A stretch of DNA of 64,000 bases, taken from assembly GCF_001625695.1 (NCBI RefSeq), contig NZ_AUXY01000070.1, positions 124,001 to 188,000 of the forward strand. Direction: 5' to 3'. The notes under the pieces were generated by a model, which ran no database searches, was not told the origin of the DNA, and was given only the letters and a program-made list of their open reading frames with translations. This DNA comes from Pseudoalteromonas luteoviolacea H33-S (GTDB lineage Bacteria > Pseudomonadota > Gammaproteobacteria > Enterobacterales > Alteromonadaceae). Positions within the stretch are counted from its first letter, which is position 1. Each line of letters starts with the position of its first letter. This document shows, piece after piece, positions 1-9,716 of this stretch. The translations under genes and the position numbers were made by a program.

Positions 1-905
1 TATACGCCAATGAAAATATAAGCCCAAGGCAGTTACTTAAAGATATGTCGTTGGCTGTACAAGAGCGAAACTTTGATGCATCGTTTGTTGTTGTCAAAGG
101 TAAAGGCATGGAACCATATAGATGGTTGCATGGTCAGGTAGAGCAAACCGATTTAGAAATTTTGACCTTGTTAAATGGCGCAGGACTTGAGGTTGTCAGA
201 GTCGATGATGTGGTTACTTATTTTGAGCCACAAACTGAACCTTACTCTCTCAGTACAGATGTGATTGACGGGCCTATCCCTGAGGCATTGCTACGTGACA
301 TCAGTGCGCTTGACGCAAGTTATGATTTTGTATTAGGTGGTAAAGAGCGTATTGCAGGGCGACCGGCTCAACTTGTTCGATTGGTCGCCAAAGATGAGAG
401 TAAGTACAACTATTGGCTGTGGGTTGATTTACAATCTGCCTTATTACTCAAAGCTGCATACGTAAACCAACGCGCAGAAGTGCTTGAGCAGTTGCAATTG
501 ACGCATATTTCAGTGACTGAAAAACCTGCGGGTCAGTTGCTAGAATTGAAAAGTAAAACATTACCGGTCCCTGTCTCAGTGATAGCTGATGAAGCGCAGT
601 CTAAACTTCAGAACAACTGGCAAATTGGCTGGTTACCGAATGGCTTTAAGCTACTTAAGTCAGACAGGCATAAATTAAACTTAAACAACGAACTGGCGGA
701 TTACTTTTTGTATTCTGATGGGTTAGTGGAAGTATCTGTGTTTGTGCAGCGACCATTGACCGGTCAACGTGCAAGTGGTGCACTGACTTCAGGTGCAACG
801 ACAGTGTATGTTCACAACGCGGGTGCATTTGATGTTTCTGTTGTTGGTAAAGTGCCTGTAGAAACTGCCAAGTCTATTGCAGAATCAGTAAAGCGTTCCC
901 TATGA
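1..905 (+). CDS. rseB: Sigma-E regulatory protein RseB (5' end outside window)
   Basis: RseB is a periplasmic protein that binds the anti-sigma factor RseA and shields it from DegS, so it tunes the envelope-stress sigma factor RpoE. The frame is open to the left edge (first whole codon at position 3), so the signal peptide and first residues are missing; about 300 residues are present. An internal ATG at 45 would give 286 aa, but the codons before it (ending QLLKDMSLAVQ) fit the usual RseB N-terminus, so it is not the start. The N-terminal half matches the LolA-like domain, with the MucB/RseB C-terminal domain from about residue 185. The stop overlaps the rseC start by 4 nt (ATGA), which suggests coupled translation. 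The gene is followed by rseC and lepA as in enteric bacteria. Confidence 0.93.
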   Translation, partial: YANENISPRQLLKDMSLAVQERNFDASFVVVKGKGMEPYRWLHGQVEQTDLEILTLLNGAGLEVVRVDDVVTYFEPQTEPYSLSTDVIDGPIPEALLRDISALDASYDFVLGGKERIAGRPAQLVRLVAKDESKYNYWLWVDLQSALLLKAAYVNQRAEVLEQLQLTHISVTEKPAGQLLELKSKTLPVPVSVIADEAQSKLQNNWQIGWLPNGFKLLKSDRHKLNLNNELADYFLYSDGLVEVSVFVQRPLTGQRASGALTSGATTVYVHNAGAFDVSVVGKVPVETAKSIAESVKRSL

Positions 906-1351
906 TTGAGCAAACACTAACCGTGTCTGAGCTTAAAGGGAACACAGCTTGGCTCGTCTCAGAACAAAAACCCGCATGTGAGGGCTGCAATGGTAAGTGC
1001 GGCTCTCAAGTCTTTAGTAAGCTTTTTGGTACTCACAAAAAAGCGTTCCCCATTTCCATTTCGCAAAAACTGAGTGTTGGTCAGAAAGTAAAGCTCGCAC
1101 TCGATGATAGCAAAGTTGTCCAGCATGCGCTTTGGGTTTATCTTTTGCCATTGATCATGGCATTTATAGGTATGTTTAGTGCGCTACTGATATTCTCACT
1201 TCCGGAACTCGGTCAAATTGGGTTTGCAGCTGGTTTTGCGATTTTTGGGTTTTGGATAGCGAAAATTAAGGGACAAACCTTAAAACATGAGGTGAAAGTG
1301 ATAAAAATTTATCCAATTAGCCTTCCAGTCACGCAAATAGATGGTGATTAA
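902..1351 (+). CDS. rseC: SoxR-reducing system / sigma-E regulator RseC
   Basis: RseC (MucC) is a small inner-membrane protein encoded with the rpoE regulators; in E. coli it is also linked to keeping SoxR reduced. The 149-aa product has the usual N-terminal cysteine cluster (C26, C29, C33 in CEGCNGKCGS) and two adjacent hydrophobic helices at about residues 76-98 and 102-120. The length is normal for the family. The ATG overlaps the rseB stop by 4 nt. The identity is firm from the domain layout plus its position between rseB and lepA; the biochemical role is only partly known. Confidence 0.92.
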   Translation: MIEQTLTVSELKGNTAWLVSEQKPACEGCNGKCGSQVFSKLFGTHKKAFPISISQKLSVGQKVKLALDDSKVVQHALWVYLLPLIMAFIGMFSALLIFSLPELGQIGFAAGFAIFGFWIAKIKGQTLKHEVKVIKIYPISLPVTQIDGD

Positions 1352-1418
1352 GTCAAATAAATTGTAAAATCGGCGTTTAATCTCTATTTGTGAATAACAG
1401 AAGTTTAGAATCCAGTAT

Positions 1419-3206
1419 ATGAAGCATATCCGTAACTTTTCAATTATAGCCCATATAGATCATGGAAAATCGACACTTTCGGACCGCTTAATCCAGGTAT
1501 GCGGTGGCTTGTCAGACCGCGAAATGCAGCAGCAAGTACTGGATTCAATGGAACTCGAGCGTGAGCGCGGTATTACGATTAAAGCGCAAAGTGTTACCTT
1601 GAACTATACAGCACAAGATGGCGAAACCTATCAGTTAAACTTTATCGACACACCAGGACACGTTGACTTCACCTATGAAGTATCACGTTCTTTGGCTGCC
1701 TGTGAAGGTGCATTATTAGTTGTCGATGCAGGTCAAGGTGTAGAGGCACAGACGCTTGCCAACTGTTACACAGCAATTGAAATGGACTTAGAAGTCGTTC
1801 CAATTCTGAATAAGATTGATTTACCTCAGGCCGATCCTTTGCGCGTTGCAGAAGAAATCGAAGAGATCGTAGGTATTGATGCGCTAGAAGCTGTACAGTG
1901 TAGTGCGAAGACCGGTATTGGTATCGATGCCGTTCTAGAAGAGATTGTAAAGGAAATCCCACCACCTGAGGGCGATGTGAATAAGCCATTACAAGCGTTG
2001 ATCATCGACTCATGGTTTGACCCGTACCAAGGGGTTGTATCACTTGTACGTATTAAGCATGGCCAACTTCGTAAAGGCGAAAAAATAAAAATTATGTCTA
2101 CGGATCAAGTTCATATCGTAGATAAAATTGGTATCTTCACGCCTAAGCAAACCGAGACAGGTGCGCTAACAAGTGGTGAAGTGGGCTTCATCATCGCAGG
2201 TATTAAAGACATTCATGGTGCACCAGTTGGTGATACGATAACCCTTGCAAAAACGCCAGCAGAAGAAACACTGCCGGGCTTCCAGAAAGTGAAGCCGCAA
2301 GTTTATGCAGGTATGTTCCCAATTTCTTCAGATGATTATGAAAACTTCCGTGATGCACTGAATAAATTGAGCTTGAATGACGCATCTTTGTTCTTCGAGC
2401 CTGAAAACTCTACGGCACTGGGTTTTGGTTTCCGCTGTGGCTTCTTAGGTATGCTACACATGGAAATCATCCAAGAGCGTCTAGAGCGTGAATATGACAT
2501 GGATCTTATCACCACTGCGCCTACCGTGGTCTATGAAGTTGAAACCAAAGATGGTGTTATTCAAATCGATAACCCGTCTGATTTACCGCCGGTTAATGAC
2601 ATCTTAGAAATCAGAGAGCCGATCGTAGAAGCGAATATTTTGGTACCACAAGAGTACTTAGGTAATGTGATTACCTTGTGTATTGAGAAACGTGGTGTAC
2701 AAACTAAGATGAGTTACCATGGTAATCAGGTTGCAGTGACTTATGAATTACCTATGGCTGAAGTGGTCATGGATTTCTTTGATAAATTGAAATCGACTAG
2801 CCGTGGTTTTGCATCACTAGATTACAATTTCAAGCGTTTCCAAGTATCTGACATGGTTCGCTGTGATATTTTGATTAATGGTGATAGAGTGGATGCGCTT
2901 GCGATCATTGTTCACCGTGATAACTCACAAAGCCGAGGCCGTCAACTTGCTGATGCTTTGAAAGAGTTAATTCCAAGGCAGATGTTCGATATTGCGATTC
3001 AGGCTGCAATTGGCAACCATGTTATTGCCCGTACGACTGTTAAGCAGTTACGTAAAAACGTAATCGCGAAGTGTTACGGTGGTGACGTGAGCCGTAAGAA
3101 GAAGCTATTACAAAAGCAAAAAGAAGGTAAGAAACGCATGAAGCAGTTAGGTAACGTTGAAGTACCGCAAGATGCGTTCCTTGCAATATTAAAAGTAGGT
3201 AAGTAA
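1419..3206 (+). CDS. lepA: Elongation factor 4 (LepA) GTPase
   Basis: LepA/EF4 is a ribosome-bound translational GTPase that back-translocates or rescues stalled ribosomes and affects initiation. The 595-aa protein has the full family length. G motifs are clear: AHIDHGKST near the N-terminus, DTPGHVDF, and NKIDLP. The EF-G-like domains follow, then the LepA-specific C-terminal domain ending in the basic stretch [16 protein letters not shown]. It lies between rseC and lepB, the conserved lepA-lepB arrangement, with 67 nt after rseC and 15 nt before lepB. Nothing unusual is seen. Confidence 0.98.
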   Translation: MKHIRNFSIIAHIDHGKSTLSDRLIQVCGGLSDREMQQQVLDSMELERERGITIKAQSVTLNYTAQDGETYQLNFIDTPGHVDFTYEVSRSLAACEGALLVVDAGQGVEAQTLANCYTAIEMDLEVVPILNKIDLPQADPLRVAEEIEEIVGIDALEAVQCSAKTGIGIDAVLEEIVKEIPPPEGDVNKPLQALIIDSWFDPYQGVVSLVRIKHGQLRKGEKIKIMSTDQVHIVDKIGIFTPKQTETGALTSGEVGFIIAGIKDIHGAPVGDTITLAKTPAEETLPGFQKVKPQVYAGMFPISSDDYENFRDALNKLSLNDASLFFEPENSTALGFGFRCGFLGMLHMEIIQERLEREYDMDLITTAPTVVYEVETKDGVIQIDNPSDLPPVNDILEIREPIVEANILVPQEYLGNVITLCIEKRGVQTKMSYHGNQVAVTYELPMAEVVMDFFDKLKSTSRGFASLDYNFKRFQVSDMVRCDILINGDRVDALAIIVHRDNSQSRGRQLADALKELIPRQMFDIAIQAAIGNHVIARTTVKQLRKNVIAKCYGGDVSRKKKLLQKQKEGKKRMKQLGNVEVPQDAFLAILKVGK

Positions 3207-3221
3207 CAGGAATTATTATTT

Positions 3222-4157
3222 ATGGCAGGTTATTTTTCGGTCTTTCTCGTGCTGTTAACTTTGGGATCGGGCCTGATCTGGTTGATAGATCATTTAGTGT
3301 ATGCACCAAAACGTAAGGAACGTATTGCGCTTGCTCAAGGCGCATCGGAGCAGCCTCTTGATCAAGAGGTGATTGACCAGATAGCACCTGTGCCTGCCAT
3401 AACTGATAGTGCAAAGTCTATTTTTCCAATGATTGCGGCGATTACAGTGTTTCGATCATTTATTTTTGAGCCTTTTCAAATTCCGTCAGGTTCAATGATG
3501 CCAACATTGTTGGATGGAGACTTTATTTTAGTGCAAAAATATGCGTACGGCATTAAAGACCCGGTTTGGCGTTCTCAACTCGTTGATGTTGGAGACCCTG
3601 AGCGCGGTGATATTGCTGTATTCAAATTCCCGTTGGACGAGCGTATTGACTTTATCAAGCGTATTGTCGGTTTGCCTGGCGATCGTATTGTTTATCGTAA
3701 TCGTCAGCTTTTCATTCATCCAAAGTGTGAAGAGGGCGAGCAAAGCCGAAATGGACTAGCGTGTGGAGAGTTCAACAAGATTGACGTTGAAATTGTGAAT
3801 CGTGATGAATTCAAGCAAGGCTCTATGCCACTAGTACGTTTGACAGAATCTTTACCTAATGTTGAACATGATATTTTAATTAACCCGAAAGCACTGGAAC
3901 TGTCGGAGCGTTATTACCAGCAACCTGGTACTCGCCGAGATGAGTGGGTCGTTCCAGAAGACAGCTACTTTGCTGTCGGCGATAACCGTAACAATAGTCA
4001 GGACAGCCGCGTATGGGGCTTTGTTCCTAAAGAAAACTTAGTTGGAAAAGCTGTATTCATCTGGATGAGTTTTGATTTTGAAAACGGTCCAGATAGCTTA
4101 TTGCCAGGCTGGGTTCCAACAGGGGTTCGTTTTGAACGCCTAGGTAACATTCAGTAA
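3222..4157 (+). CDS. lepB: Signal peptidase I
   Basis: This inner-membrane serine/lysine protease removes signal peptides from Sec and Tat substrates. The 311-aa protein has an N-terminal membrane helix (about residues 4-22), a basic cytoplasmic stretch (APKRKER), and a second hydrophobic segment near residues 67-80. The catalytic domain follows. The nucleophile is Ser91 in PSGSMMPT and the general base is Lys146 in [11 protein letters not shown]. The C-terminal [11 protein letters not shown] box is intact. It lies directly after lepA and 2 nt before rnc, as in the E. coli lepA-lepB-rnc-era-recO-pdxJ string. Confidence 0.97.
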   Translation: MAGYFSVFLVLLTLGSGLIWLIDHLVYAPKRKERIALAQGASEQPLDQEVIDQIAPVPAITDSAKSIFPMIAAITVFRSFIFEPFQIPSGSMMPTLLDGDFILVQKYAYGIKDPVWRSQLVDVGDPERGDIAVFKFPLDERIDFIKRIVGLPGDRIVYRNRQLFIHPKCEEGEQSRNGLACGEFNKIDVEIVNRDEFKQGSMPLVRLTESLPNVEHDILINPKALELSERYYQQPGTRRDEWVVPEDSYFAVGDNRNNSQDSRVWGFVPKENLVGKAVFIWMSFDFENGPDSLLPGWVPTGVRFERLGNIQ

Positions 4158-4159
4158 CA

Positions 4160-4837
4160 ATGAAAAAGAACGTCACAGAATTATATAAAAAGATTGGCTA
4201 CGACTTTGCAGAGCAAGCATTGCTTGAACAGGCAATGACGCATCGTAGCCATAAAGGTCAGCATAACGAACGCCTAGAATTTCTAGGCGATTCTATTTTA
4301 AGCTTTGTAATTGCAGATGCTTTGTATCACAAGTTTCCAAAAGCTCGCGAAGGCGATTTAAGTCGTATGCGCTCAACCTTGGTTCGTGGTCAAACACTTG
4401 CAGAGTTTGGTGTTGAGTTTGGCTTAGGAGATTATCTAAGGCTCGGTCCTGGTGAACTTAAAAGTGGTGGCTATCGCAGAGAGTCGACTTTGGCTGATGC
4501 GGTAGAAGCGATTATTGGCGCGGTGTTTCTAGATTCAGACATCGAGACCTGTAAGACGCTTGTACTTAAGTGGTATCAAAGCCGTTTAGAGGCTATCTCT
4601 CCAGGTCACAACCAGAAAGACCCTAAAACGCTATTGCAAGAGTATTTGCAAGCGAGAAAGCTACCATTACCTGCCTATCAGGTAATTGATACAAAAGGGC
4701 AAGCACACAATCAGACATTCACGGTTGAGTGTACTGTACAGGGTATGGATAGTATTATTTCTGTGGGTAGTTCACGCCGTAAAGCGGAACAGAAAGCCGC
4801 AGAGCAAGCATTGAAGATTTTAAAAGATGAATCCTAA
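4160..4837 (+). CDS. rnc: Ribonuclease III
   Basis: RNase III cleaves double-stranded RNA, matures the 30S rRNA precursor and processes some mRNAs. The 225-aa product has the normal length. The catalytic signature [10 protein letters not shown] and the second acidic cluster in [12 protein letters not shown] are intact, so both metal-binding groups are present. A double-stranded RNA-binding domain occupies about residues 153-222 and ends [12 protein letters not shown]. The start follows lepB by 2 nt and the stop lies 11 nt inside era, so the cluster is probably one transcript with coupled translation. Confidence 0.98.
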   Translation: MKKNVTELYKKIGYDFAEQALLEQAMTHRSHKGQHNERLEFLGDSILSFVIADALYHKFPKAREGDLSRMRSTLVRGQTLAEFGVEFGLGDYLRLGPGELKSGGYRRESTLADAVEAIIGAVFLDSDIETCKTLVLKWYQSRLEAISPGHNQKDPKTLLQEYLQARKLPLPAYQVIDTKGQAHNQTFTVECTVQGMDSIISVGSSRRKAEQKAAEQALKILKDES

Positions 4838-5726
4838 CACCCACTGCGGCATGATTGCGATTGTTGGCCGCCCAAATGTAGGTAAATCCACTTTGCTCAA
4901 CAAAATTGTTGAGCAAAAGGTCAGTATCACGTCTCGCAAACCGCAAACGACACGCCATAGAATTATGGGTATTCACACTGAAGACAACTATCAAGCTGTC
5001 TACGTAGATACACCAGGTCTACACATTGATGAAAAGCGAGCCATTAACCGTTTAATGAACCGCGCAGCGAGCAGTTCGATTGGTGACGTTGAGCTAATTA
5101 TCTTTGTGGTAGAAGGCACCCTTTGGAACCAAGATGATGAAATGGTTCTTAAAAAGGTAAAAGACAGTGGCCGTCCTGTTTTGGTCGTGATGAATAAAAG
5201 TGACCAAGTTAAAGAAAAAGAAGAGATATTGCATCATATGCAGTGGCTCAGTGAGCAGCATGAATTTATCGGTATTGTGCCAGTTTCAGCGAAGATTGGT
5301 AAAAATATCGATATGGTTAAGGAAGAGGTTAGAAATCGCCTTCCTGAGTGTGAGTTCTATTTTCCAGATGACTATGTGACAGATCGTTCTATGCGCTTCT
5401 TGGCTGCGGAAATTGTCCGTGAAAAGTTAATGCGCTTTATGGGCGACGAATTGCCATACTCAGTAACCGTTGAAATTGAGCAATTTAAATGGCAAGACAA
5501 TGGCGTGTGGCAGATCAATGCGTTGATCTTGGTTGAACGAGAATCTCAAAAACGCATGGTGATTGGTAATAAAGGCGAGAAGCTTAAAGTTATCGGTCGC
5601 GAAGCGCGTCGTGATTTAGAAGACATGCTTGATAACAAAGTATTTTTAGAACTTTGGGTCAAAGTTAAATCTGGCTGGGCTGATGACGAACGTGCGCTTC
5701 GCAGCTTAGGTTACGGAGAAGACTGA
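4827..5726 (+). CDS. era: GTPase Era, 16S rRNA/30S assembly factor
   Basis: Era is an essential GTPase that binds the 3' end of 16S rRNA during 30S assembly. The 299-aa protein shows G1 [10 protein letters not shown]3 DTPGLH and G4 NKSD. A C-terminal KH domain contains [17 protein letters not shown]. The ATG at 4827 lies inside the rnc reading frame (11-nt overlap). It is the right start because it gives the short N-terminus before [11 protein letters not shown] typical of Era. The stop abuts the recO start with no gap. Confidence 0.98.
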   Translation: MNPNTHCGMIAIVGRPNVGKSTLLNKIVEQKVSITSRKPQTTRHRIMGIHTEDNYQAVYVDTPGLHIDEKRAINRLMNRAASSSIGDVELIIFVVEGTLWNQDDEMVLKKVKDSGRPVLVVMNKSDQVKEKEEILHHMQWLSEQHEFIGIVPVSAKIGKNIDMVKEEVRNRLPECEFYFPDDYVTDRSMRFLAAEIVREKLMRFMGDELPYSVTVEIEQFKWQDNGVWQINALILVERESQKRMVIGNKGEKLKVIGREARRDLEDMLDNKVFLELWVKVKSGWADDERALRSLGYGED

Positions 5727-6473
5727 TTGGATAGTGACTTTCGGCAGGCATATTTGCTCCACCGGCGACCTTATAGAGATTCGCAAGTGATGCTAAATAT
5801 GCTCGTTGAAGGCGTTGGCCAACTGTCTATGTTGGCGAGAATCAAAGGTAAACGTGCATTACGTCAAAATGCGTCTTTGCAGCCTTTCACTTGTTTGCTG
5901 GTACGCTACGCTGGCAAGTATGATTTAAAGTATTTAAATGATTTTGAGATCCAGTCTCCCCCTATGATGTTTAAAGGCACAGATTTATACTGTGCTTTTT
6001 ATCTTAACGAATTATCTCATCGCATTATCCCTGTAAATGAACCCCTTGATCATGTATTTTGCTTGTATCAAGAGCACCTTAAGCAGCTCTATGATATCGG
6101 TAATACGATGGCAATTGTTTCGCATGAACAGCAGCTAAAAAAAGCTGAAAATAGTGAACAAATTGAGGGAATATTGCGTAATTATGAGTTTCAGCTGTTA
6201 CATGAACTCGGGGTTGGCATTGAATTCGATTACGATGCGTTTGGTGCCCCCATTGAGGAAGCTAACTATTATCAATTTGTCAGGGAAGTTGGCTTTTGTC
6301 CCAGTGATGATATCCAACGCAGCTTTTCTGGACAAACCCTGCTTGCTATCGCCCATGGAGAATATAGCTCCTTGATATCGCGGCGGCAGGCTAAGGCATT
6401 AAGCCGTTATTTATTAAAACCTTTGCTTGGTAATAAGCCACTTAAAAGCAGAGAACTTTTTCAACCAAGGTAG
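5727..6473 (+). CDS. recO: DNA repair protein RecO
   Basis: RecO works with RecR to load RecA on SSB-coated gaps in the RecFOR pathway. The 248-aa product has the N-terminal OB-fold with the typical RecO opening ([13 protein letters not shown]) and then the helical domain. The start is a TTG directly after the era stop codon (TGA at 5724-5726, TTG at 5727-5729); no ATG lies nearby before the conserved N-terminus. Translation is probably coupled to era. pdxJ begins 4 nt after the stop. The C-terminal zinc cysteines seen in some RecO proteins are absent, as is common in gammaproteobacteria. Confidence 0.95.
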   Translation: MDSDFRQAYLLHRRPYRDSQVMLNMLVEGVGQLSMLARIKGKRALRQNASLQPFTCLLVRYAGKYDLKYLNDFEIQSPPMMFKGTDLYCAFYLNELSHRIIPVNEPLDHVFCLYQEHLKQLYDIGNTMAIVSHEQQLKKAENSEQIEGILRNYEFQLLHELGVGIEFDYDAFGAPIEEANYYQFVREVGFCPSDDIQRSFSGQTLLAIAHGEYSSLISRRQAKALSRYLLKPLLGNKPLKSRELFQPR

Positions 6474-6477
6474 AGTA

Positions 6478-7212
6478 ATGAAAGATATTTTATTAGGTGT
6501 AAATGTCGACCATATTGCGACGTTAAGACAAGCTCGTGGTACAAGTTACCCTGATCCAGCACATGCTGCCGCTGTTGCAGAGCATGCCGGTGCAGATGGC
6601 ATCACCATTCATTTAAGAGAAGATCGTCGCCATATTCAAGACCGTGACGTATATGTTATGGCAAAGACGATTCAAACACGAATGAATCTTGAAATCGCCG
6701 TTACAGACGAGATGCTCAATATTGCGTGCGAAGTAAAGCCTGAATATGTCTGCCTTGTTCCTGAAAAACGTGAAGAGTTGACCACTGAAGGTGGCTTGGA
6801 TGTCGTTGGAAATTTCGAAAAAGTCAGTGATGCAGTTGAAAAGCTAAGCGCAGCGGGTATCAAAGTTTCTTTATTCATCGACGCTGATAAAGCACAAATT
6901 GATGCTGCTAAAGCGACAAAAGCACCTTACATTGAAATTCACACAGGGGCTTACGCTGATGCTGAATCAGATAGTGAGCAGAGTGCGGAACTTGAGCGCA
7001 TTCGTGAAGGCGTGCAATATGCACACTCTATTGGCATTATCGTCAATGCAGGGCATGGTCTTCACTATCATAACGTAAAACCAATTGCTCAGATGCCTGA
7101 AATATACGAACTCAATATTGGCCACGCAATTATTGCCCGTGCAGCGATAGACGGCTTAGAAAAGGCTGTAAGAGATATGAAACGCATTATGCTTGAGGCG
7201 AGACAAGCTTAA
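6478..7212 (+). CDS. pdxJ: Pyridoxine 5'-phosphate synthase
   Basis: PdxJ condenses 1-deoxyxylulose 5-phosphate with 3-amino-2-oxopropyl phosphate to give pyridoxine 5'-phosphate in the DXP-dependent vitamin B6 pathway. The product is 244 aa from the ATG at 6478, starting [20 protein letters not shown], the exact family N-terminus. A longer open frame from 6427 exists but lies inside recO and adds residues foreign to the family, so it was rejected. GHGLHYHN near the C-terminus is also typical. In E. coli acpS follows pdxJ; here a terminator and the opposite-strand bcp follow instead. Confidence 0.97.
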   Translation: MKDILLGVNVDHIATLRQARGTSYPDPAHAAAVAEHAGADGITIHLREDRRHIQDRDVYVMAKTIQTRMNLEIAVTDEMLNIACEVKPEYVCLVPEKREELTTEGGLDVVGNFEKVSDAVEKLSAAGIKVSLFIDADKAQIDAAKATKAPYIEIHTGAYADAESDSEQSAELERIREGVQYAHSIGIIVNAGHGLHYHNVKPIAQMPEIYELNIGHAIIARAAIDGLEKAVRDMKRIMLEARQA

Positions 7213-7234
7213 CTTGTCACAAAACGATAGCGAT

Positions 7235-7264
7235 AAAAAAACCCAGCTCTAAGCTGGGTTTTTT
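7235..7264. terminator. Bidirectional Rho-independent terminator, pdxJ / bcp
   Basis: A perfect 8-bp stem ACCCAGCT / AGCTGGGT (7241-7248 and 7252-7259) with a 3-nt loop is flanked by A6 on the left and T-rich sequence on the right. It therefore terminates in both directions, serving pdxJ on the plus strand and bcp on the minus strand. The bcp stop codon begins at 7266. Confidence 0.9.
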
Positions 7265-7265
7265 A

Positions 7266-7736
7266 TTATTGAGCTGACAGGTGGTCAATAACCACTTGGT
7301 GGTGCTCTTTTGTTTTGAACTTATTAAATACGTGTTTGATCACACCGTCTTGTCCAATTAAGAAGCTAATACGATGAATACCATCATATTCTTTACCCAT
7401 AAACTTTTTCAGGCCCCAAACACCAAATGCATCTGCGATGGCGTGGTCTTCGTCTGATAAAAGGTCAAAGTTTAATTCTTTTTTAGTTTCAAAATTTTTA
7501 AGTTTTTTTACCGGATCTGGGCTAATGCCAACTGCAACAGTATTAAGTTCAGCAAGTTGCGCTTTGTGGTCTCGAAGCTGTTCTGCTTGAACCGTACAAC
7601 CTGGAGTAAGTGCTTTTGGGTAAAAATAAACTAAAACCTGATTTGCCTCGAGCAGTGTGCTCAGTGCAACTGTTTCACCATTTTGGTTTTCTAATGTAAA
7701 ACTAGGTGCAATATCACCTGCTTGTAATGTATTCAT
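7266..7736 (-). CDS. bcp: Peroxiredoxin Bcp, single-cysteine form
   Basis: Bcp is a thiol peroxidase that reduces hydrogen peroxide and organic hydroperoxides. The 156-aa product has the peroxidatic Cys47 in the PxxxTPGCT motif. That is its only cysteine: the position five residues on, which is the resolving cysteine in E. coli Bcp (CTVQAC), is Glu here (CTVQAE). It would therefore need an external thiol partner. A good ribosome site (AAGGATC) precedes the ATG. It lies 9 nt after gcvR on the same strand, the usual gcvR-bcp pair. Confidence 0.95.
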   Translation of the reverse strand: MNTLQAGDIAPSFTLENQNGETVALSTLLEANQVLVYFYPKALTPGCTVQAEQLRDHKAQLAELNTVAVGISPDPVKKLKNFETKKELNFDLLSDEDHAIADAFGVWGLKKFMGKEYDGIHRISFLIGQDGVIKHVFNKFKTKEHHQVVIDHLSAQ

Positions 7737-7745
7737 TAATGATCC

Positions 7746-8279
7746 TTAGCGAATGCGTTTGAAAACATAATGTACGTTTGAAATACTAGATAGTTCTTCA
7801 AACTTTACTTTAAATTTTTCAAAATTTAATTCTGAGGGGGTGTTGAATTCCAGCTCGCAGCGCATGCGTAGCTCGTCATTTTCCTCAAAGGTATCTGATT
7901 TAAGTGAGCAGATGCTGATATTTTGCTCAGCGAAAAAGCGCGTTACTCTGCTCAATGTACCTTGTGTATCAATGCCGGTATATTCCAACGTATAACCTGC
8001 ACTGAAGTTGTTTTCTGTGTGGCTAGCGGTACGCTTCATCATGGTGAGTAAGCCTAGCTCCATGCCTTTTGATGGCAGGGTGTGCTCAACTCGGCTGATT
8101 GCAGCTATATCTCCTGAGAGTAGCATAGTAAATGTAAACTCATTGCCTAAAATGGCGATACGGCTGTCAATGATATTACAGTTGCACTCGCTGACTAGCT
8201 GAGTAAGTTCACTGACAATACCAGATCTATCTTCCCCTATTGCAGTTAAAACAAGTTGATGTGAAGTAAAAGTAGTCAT
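7746..8279 (-). CDS. gcvR: Glycine cleavage system repressor-like ACT protein (GcvR)
   Basis: GcvR represses the glycine cleavage operon in E. coli by binding GcvA; it has no DNA-binding domain of its own. The 177-aa product consists of two ACT domains, at about residues 8-75 and 95-170. The first starts LVLTAIGEDRSGIVSEL and the second contains GIDTQGTLSRVTRFF. Length and order fit GcvR. No gcv gene is in the window, so the regulatory target is assumed from the family. The gene reads away from bamC and is probably co-transcribed with bcp. Confidence 0.88.
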   Translation of the reverse strand: MTTFTSHQLVLTAIGEDRSGIVSELTQLVSECNCNIIDSRIAILGNEFTFTMLLSGDIAAISRVEHTLPSKGMELGLLTMMKRTASHTENNFSAGYTLEYTGIDTQGTLSRVTRFFAEQNISICSLKSDTFEENDELRMRCELEFNTPSELNFEKFKVKFEELSSISNVHYVFKRIR

Positions 8280-8589
8280 ACCGACGTCCTAGTTAGCTTG
8301 CGCCAAAGTGAGTCATAGAGGCTGTATTAAAACTATGTAGCGCCGCATATTATCATAGATTAAATGCCAGTCCTACTTGTCACTACGTTTGCACTGTTTT
8401 ACGGATCAGACAATTCAAGCGCGTGTTTCTTGTGTTTGCTGAGTTTGCCAAGTAACATAGTGCAGATTTTTTGAAATTTAATTGTCAGTTTTCTAGAAAA
8501 TTAGTGTAGCTGGCAGTGAACCATTTCAGCATTCCTTAATCTTAAGTGAAAGAATAATTATATAGTGGGTTTGCTAAGGAGTTTTATTA
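8280..8589. other. Intergenic region between gcvR and bamC, no gene seen
   Basis: These 310 nt separate the divergent gcvR and bamC genes. They hold no open frame with a ribosome site, no tRNA and no clear terminator, and presumably carry the promoters for both directions. In E. coli dapA sits at this place, directly before bamC; no dapA remnant is recognisable here. A strong ribosome site (TAAGGAG, 8575-8581) belongs to bamC. Confidence 0.6.
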
Positions 8590-9651
8590 GTGCAGTATTG
8601 GGTCCCTAAAGCGCTAACGTTCGGCGTTATACTCGGTTTATCAGGTTGTAGTGTTTTCACCAATGACACGCATCATAAGAAAAACTATCGTGTCCACGAG
8701 GCTGTGCAAGTTCCAGCAGATCTCGAGCAACCTTTTCAAGATAAAGAATTTCAAATGAATGTTGCTGTCTATGAAAATGATGCTGATCCCCTCAGTTTTC
8801 GACCGCCTCAACAAGTATTAACACTTGCCAAAGGTAGCTGGGCCGAAGATAAAGAAGATATCGCACGTATCTATTTTGATAAAAATGATGGTATCGACAC
8901 ACTTGACACCTTTATTTGGGAAGCAGTAGAAGGTGTACTTCGAAATAACCAAACTTCAATTAGCGTAGATGATCGTGCGAACGGCAAGATTGCGACCGGT
9001 TGGTATTCAATTATTAAGGCAGAAGAAGGTTGGTTCTGGGAGACCGTTACTGAAGTATCAAGACAGCGCTTTGAGTTTACTTTGTCGCAAGAAGAGCATC
9101 AGCGCACAGCATCTCTTGAGGCAAAGCTATTAGACTATCAAAGTGACAAAGTCGCATTGGATCCTTTATTACAACAGCAACTAGAAGTGCGCGCGTTAAA
9201 TGCAGTGGTTGCTGAGTTTGATTATAGATACCGCTTATTAGAAGTTGAGTTACGCAAACAACAAGGTGTTTTGTCTCTTGACTTAGGTTTTGATAATGAG
9301 GGTAACGCTGCGTTGATCACACTTGCAGACAGAGTGTCTGTGATGGAGCGTTTATCAAACTTCCTTGAGCGAGTAAACTTTACCGTTATTCGTATGGATG
9401 AAGACTCAAATGAAGTATTAGTGAGATACCAAGCACCTGAAAACAGTGTATGGGATTCAATTTGGGGTGAAGAAGAGACGACACTAACACTCGAAGATGG
9501 TGATTATACTATCAAAGTGGGTGTCACAGACGATGAACAAACTTCACTGACATGGCTTGACGCAGAAGGCAATGTACTTGATGCTGCAACTATGGAAGCA
9601 CTTCAACAAGGGCTGGTAGAAGCTCTGCGTAGTCGCGGACTAAGTATATAA
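8590..9651 (+). CDS. bamC: Outer membrane assembly lipoprotein BamC
   Basis: BamC (NlpB) is an accessory lipoprotein of the BAM complex, which inserts beta-barrel proteins in the outer membrane. The 353-aa product starts at GTG 8590, 8 nt after a strong TAAGGAG. A lipoprotein signal ends LGLSGC with the acylated cysteine at residue 20. The unstructured BamD-binding stretch follows, then two helix-grip domains at about residues 100-200 and 230-350. The length is close to E. coli BamC. dapA, its usual upstream partner, is missing and no purC follows. A terminator at 9673 closes the unit. Confidence 0.93.
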   Translation: MQYWVPKALTFGVILGLSGCSVFTNDTHHKKNYRVHEAVQVPADLEQPFQDKEFQMNVAVYENDADPLSFRPPQQVLTLAKGSWAEDKEDIARIYFDKNDGIDTLDTFIWEAVEGVLRNNQTSISVDDRANGKIATGWYSIIKAEEGWFWETVTEVSRQRFEFTLSQEEHQRTASLEAKLLDYQSDKVALDPLLQQQLEVRALNAVVAEFDYRYRLLEVELRKQQGVLSLDLGFDNEGNAALITLADRVSVMERLSNFLERVNFTVIRMDEDSNEVLVRYQAPENSVWDSIWGEEETTLTLEDGDYTIKVGVTDDEQTSLTWLDAEGNVLDAATMEALQQGLVEALRSRGLSI

Positions 9652-9672
9652 TTACAAACCGCAAAGTAGTTC

Positions 9673-9703
9673 AGAAAAGAGCGACAGCTCTTTTCTTTTT
9701 TTG
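9673..9703 (+). terminator. Rho-independent terminator after bamC
   Basis: A perfect 10-bp stem AGAAAAGAGC / GCTCTTTTCT (9673-9682 and 9687-9696) with a 4-nt GACA loop is followed by a T-rich tail. It lies between the bamC stop and the ATG at 9717, so the next gene probably has its own promoter or depends on read-through. Confidence 0.85.
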
Positions 9704-9716
9704 GGATTTAGAAATA

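Noticed and set aside
6427-6477. Upstream extension of pdxJ
   Set aside because: These codons lie inside recO and are foreign to the PdxJ N-terminus; ATG 6478 gives the family start.
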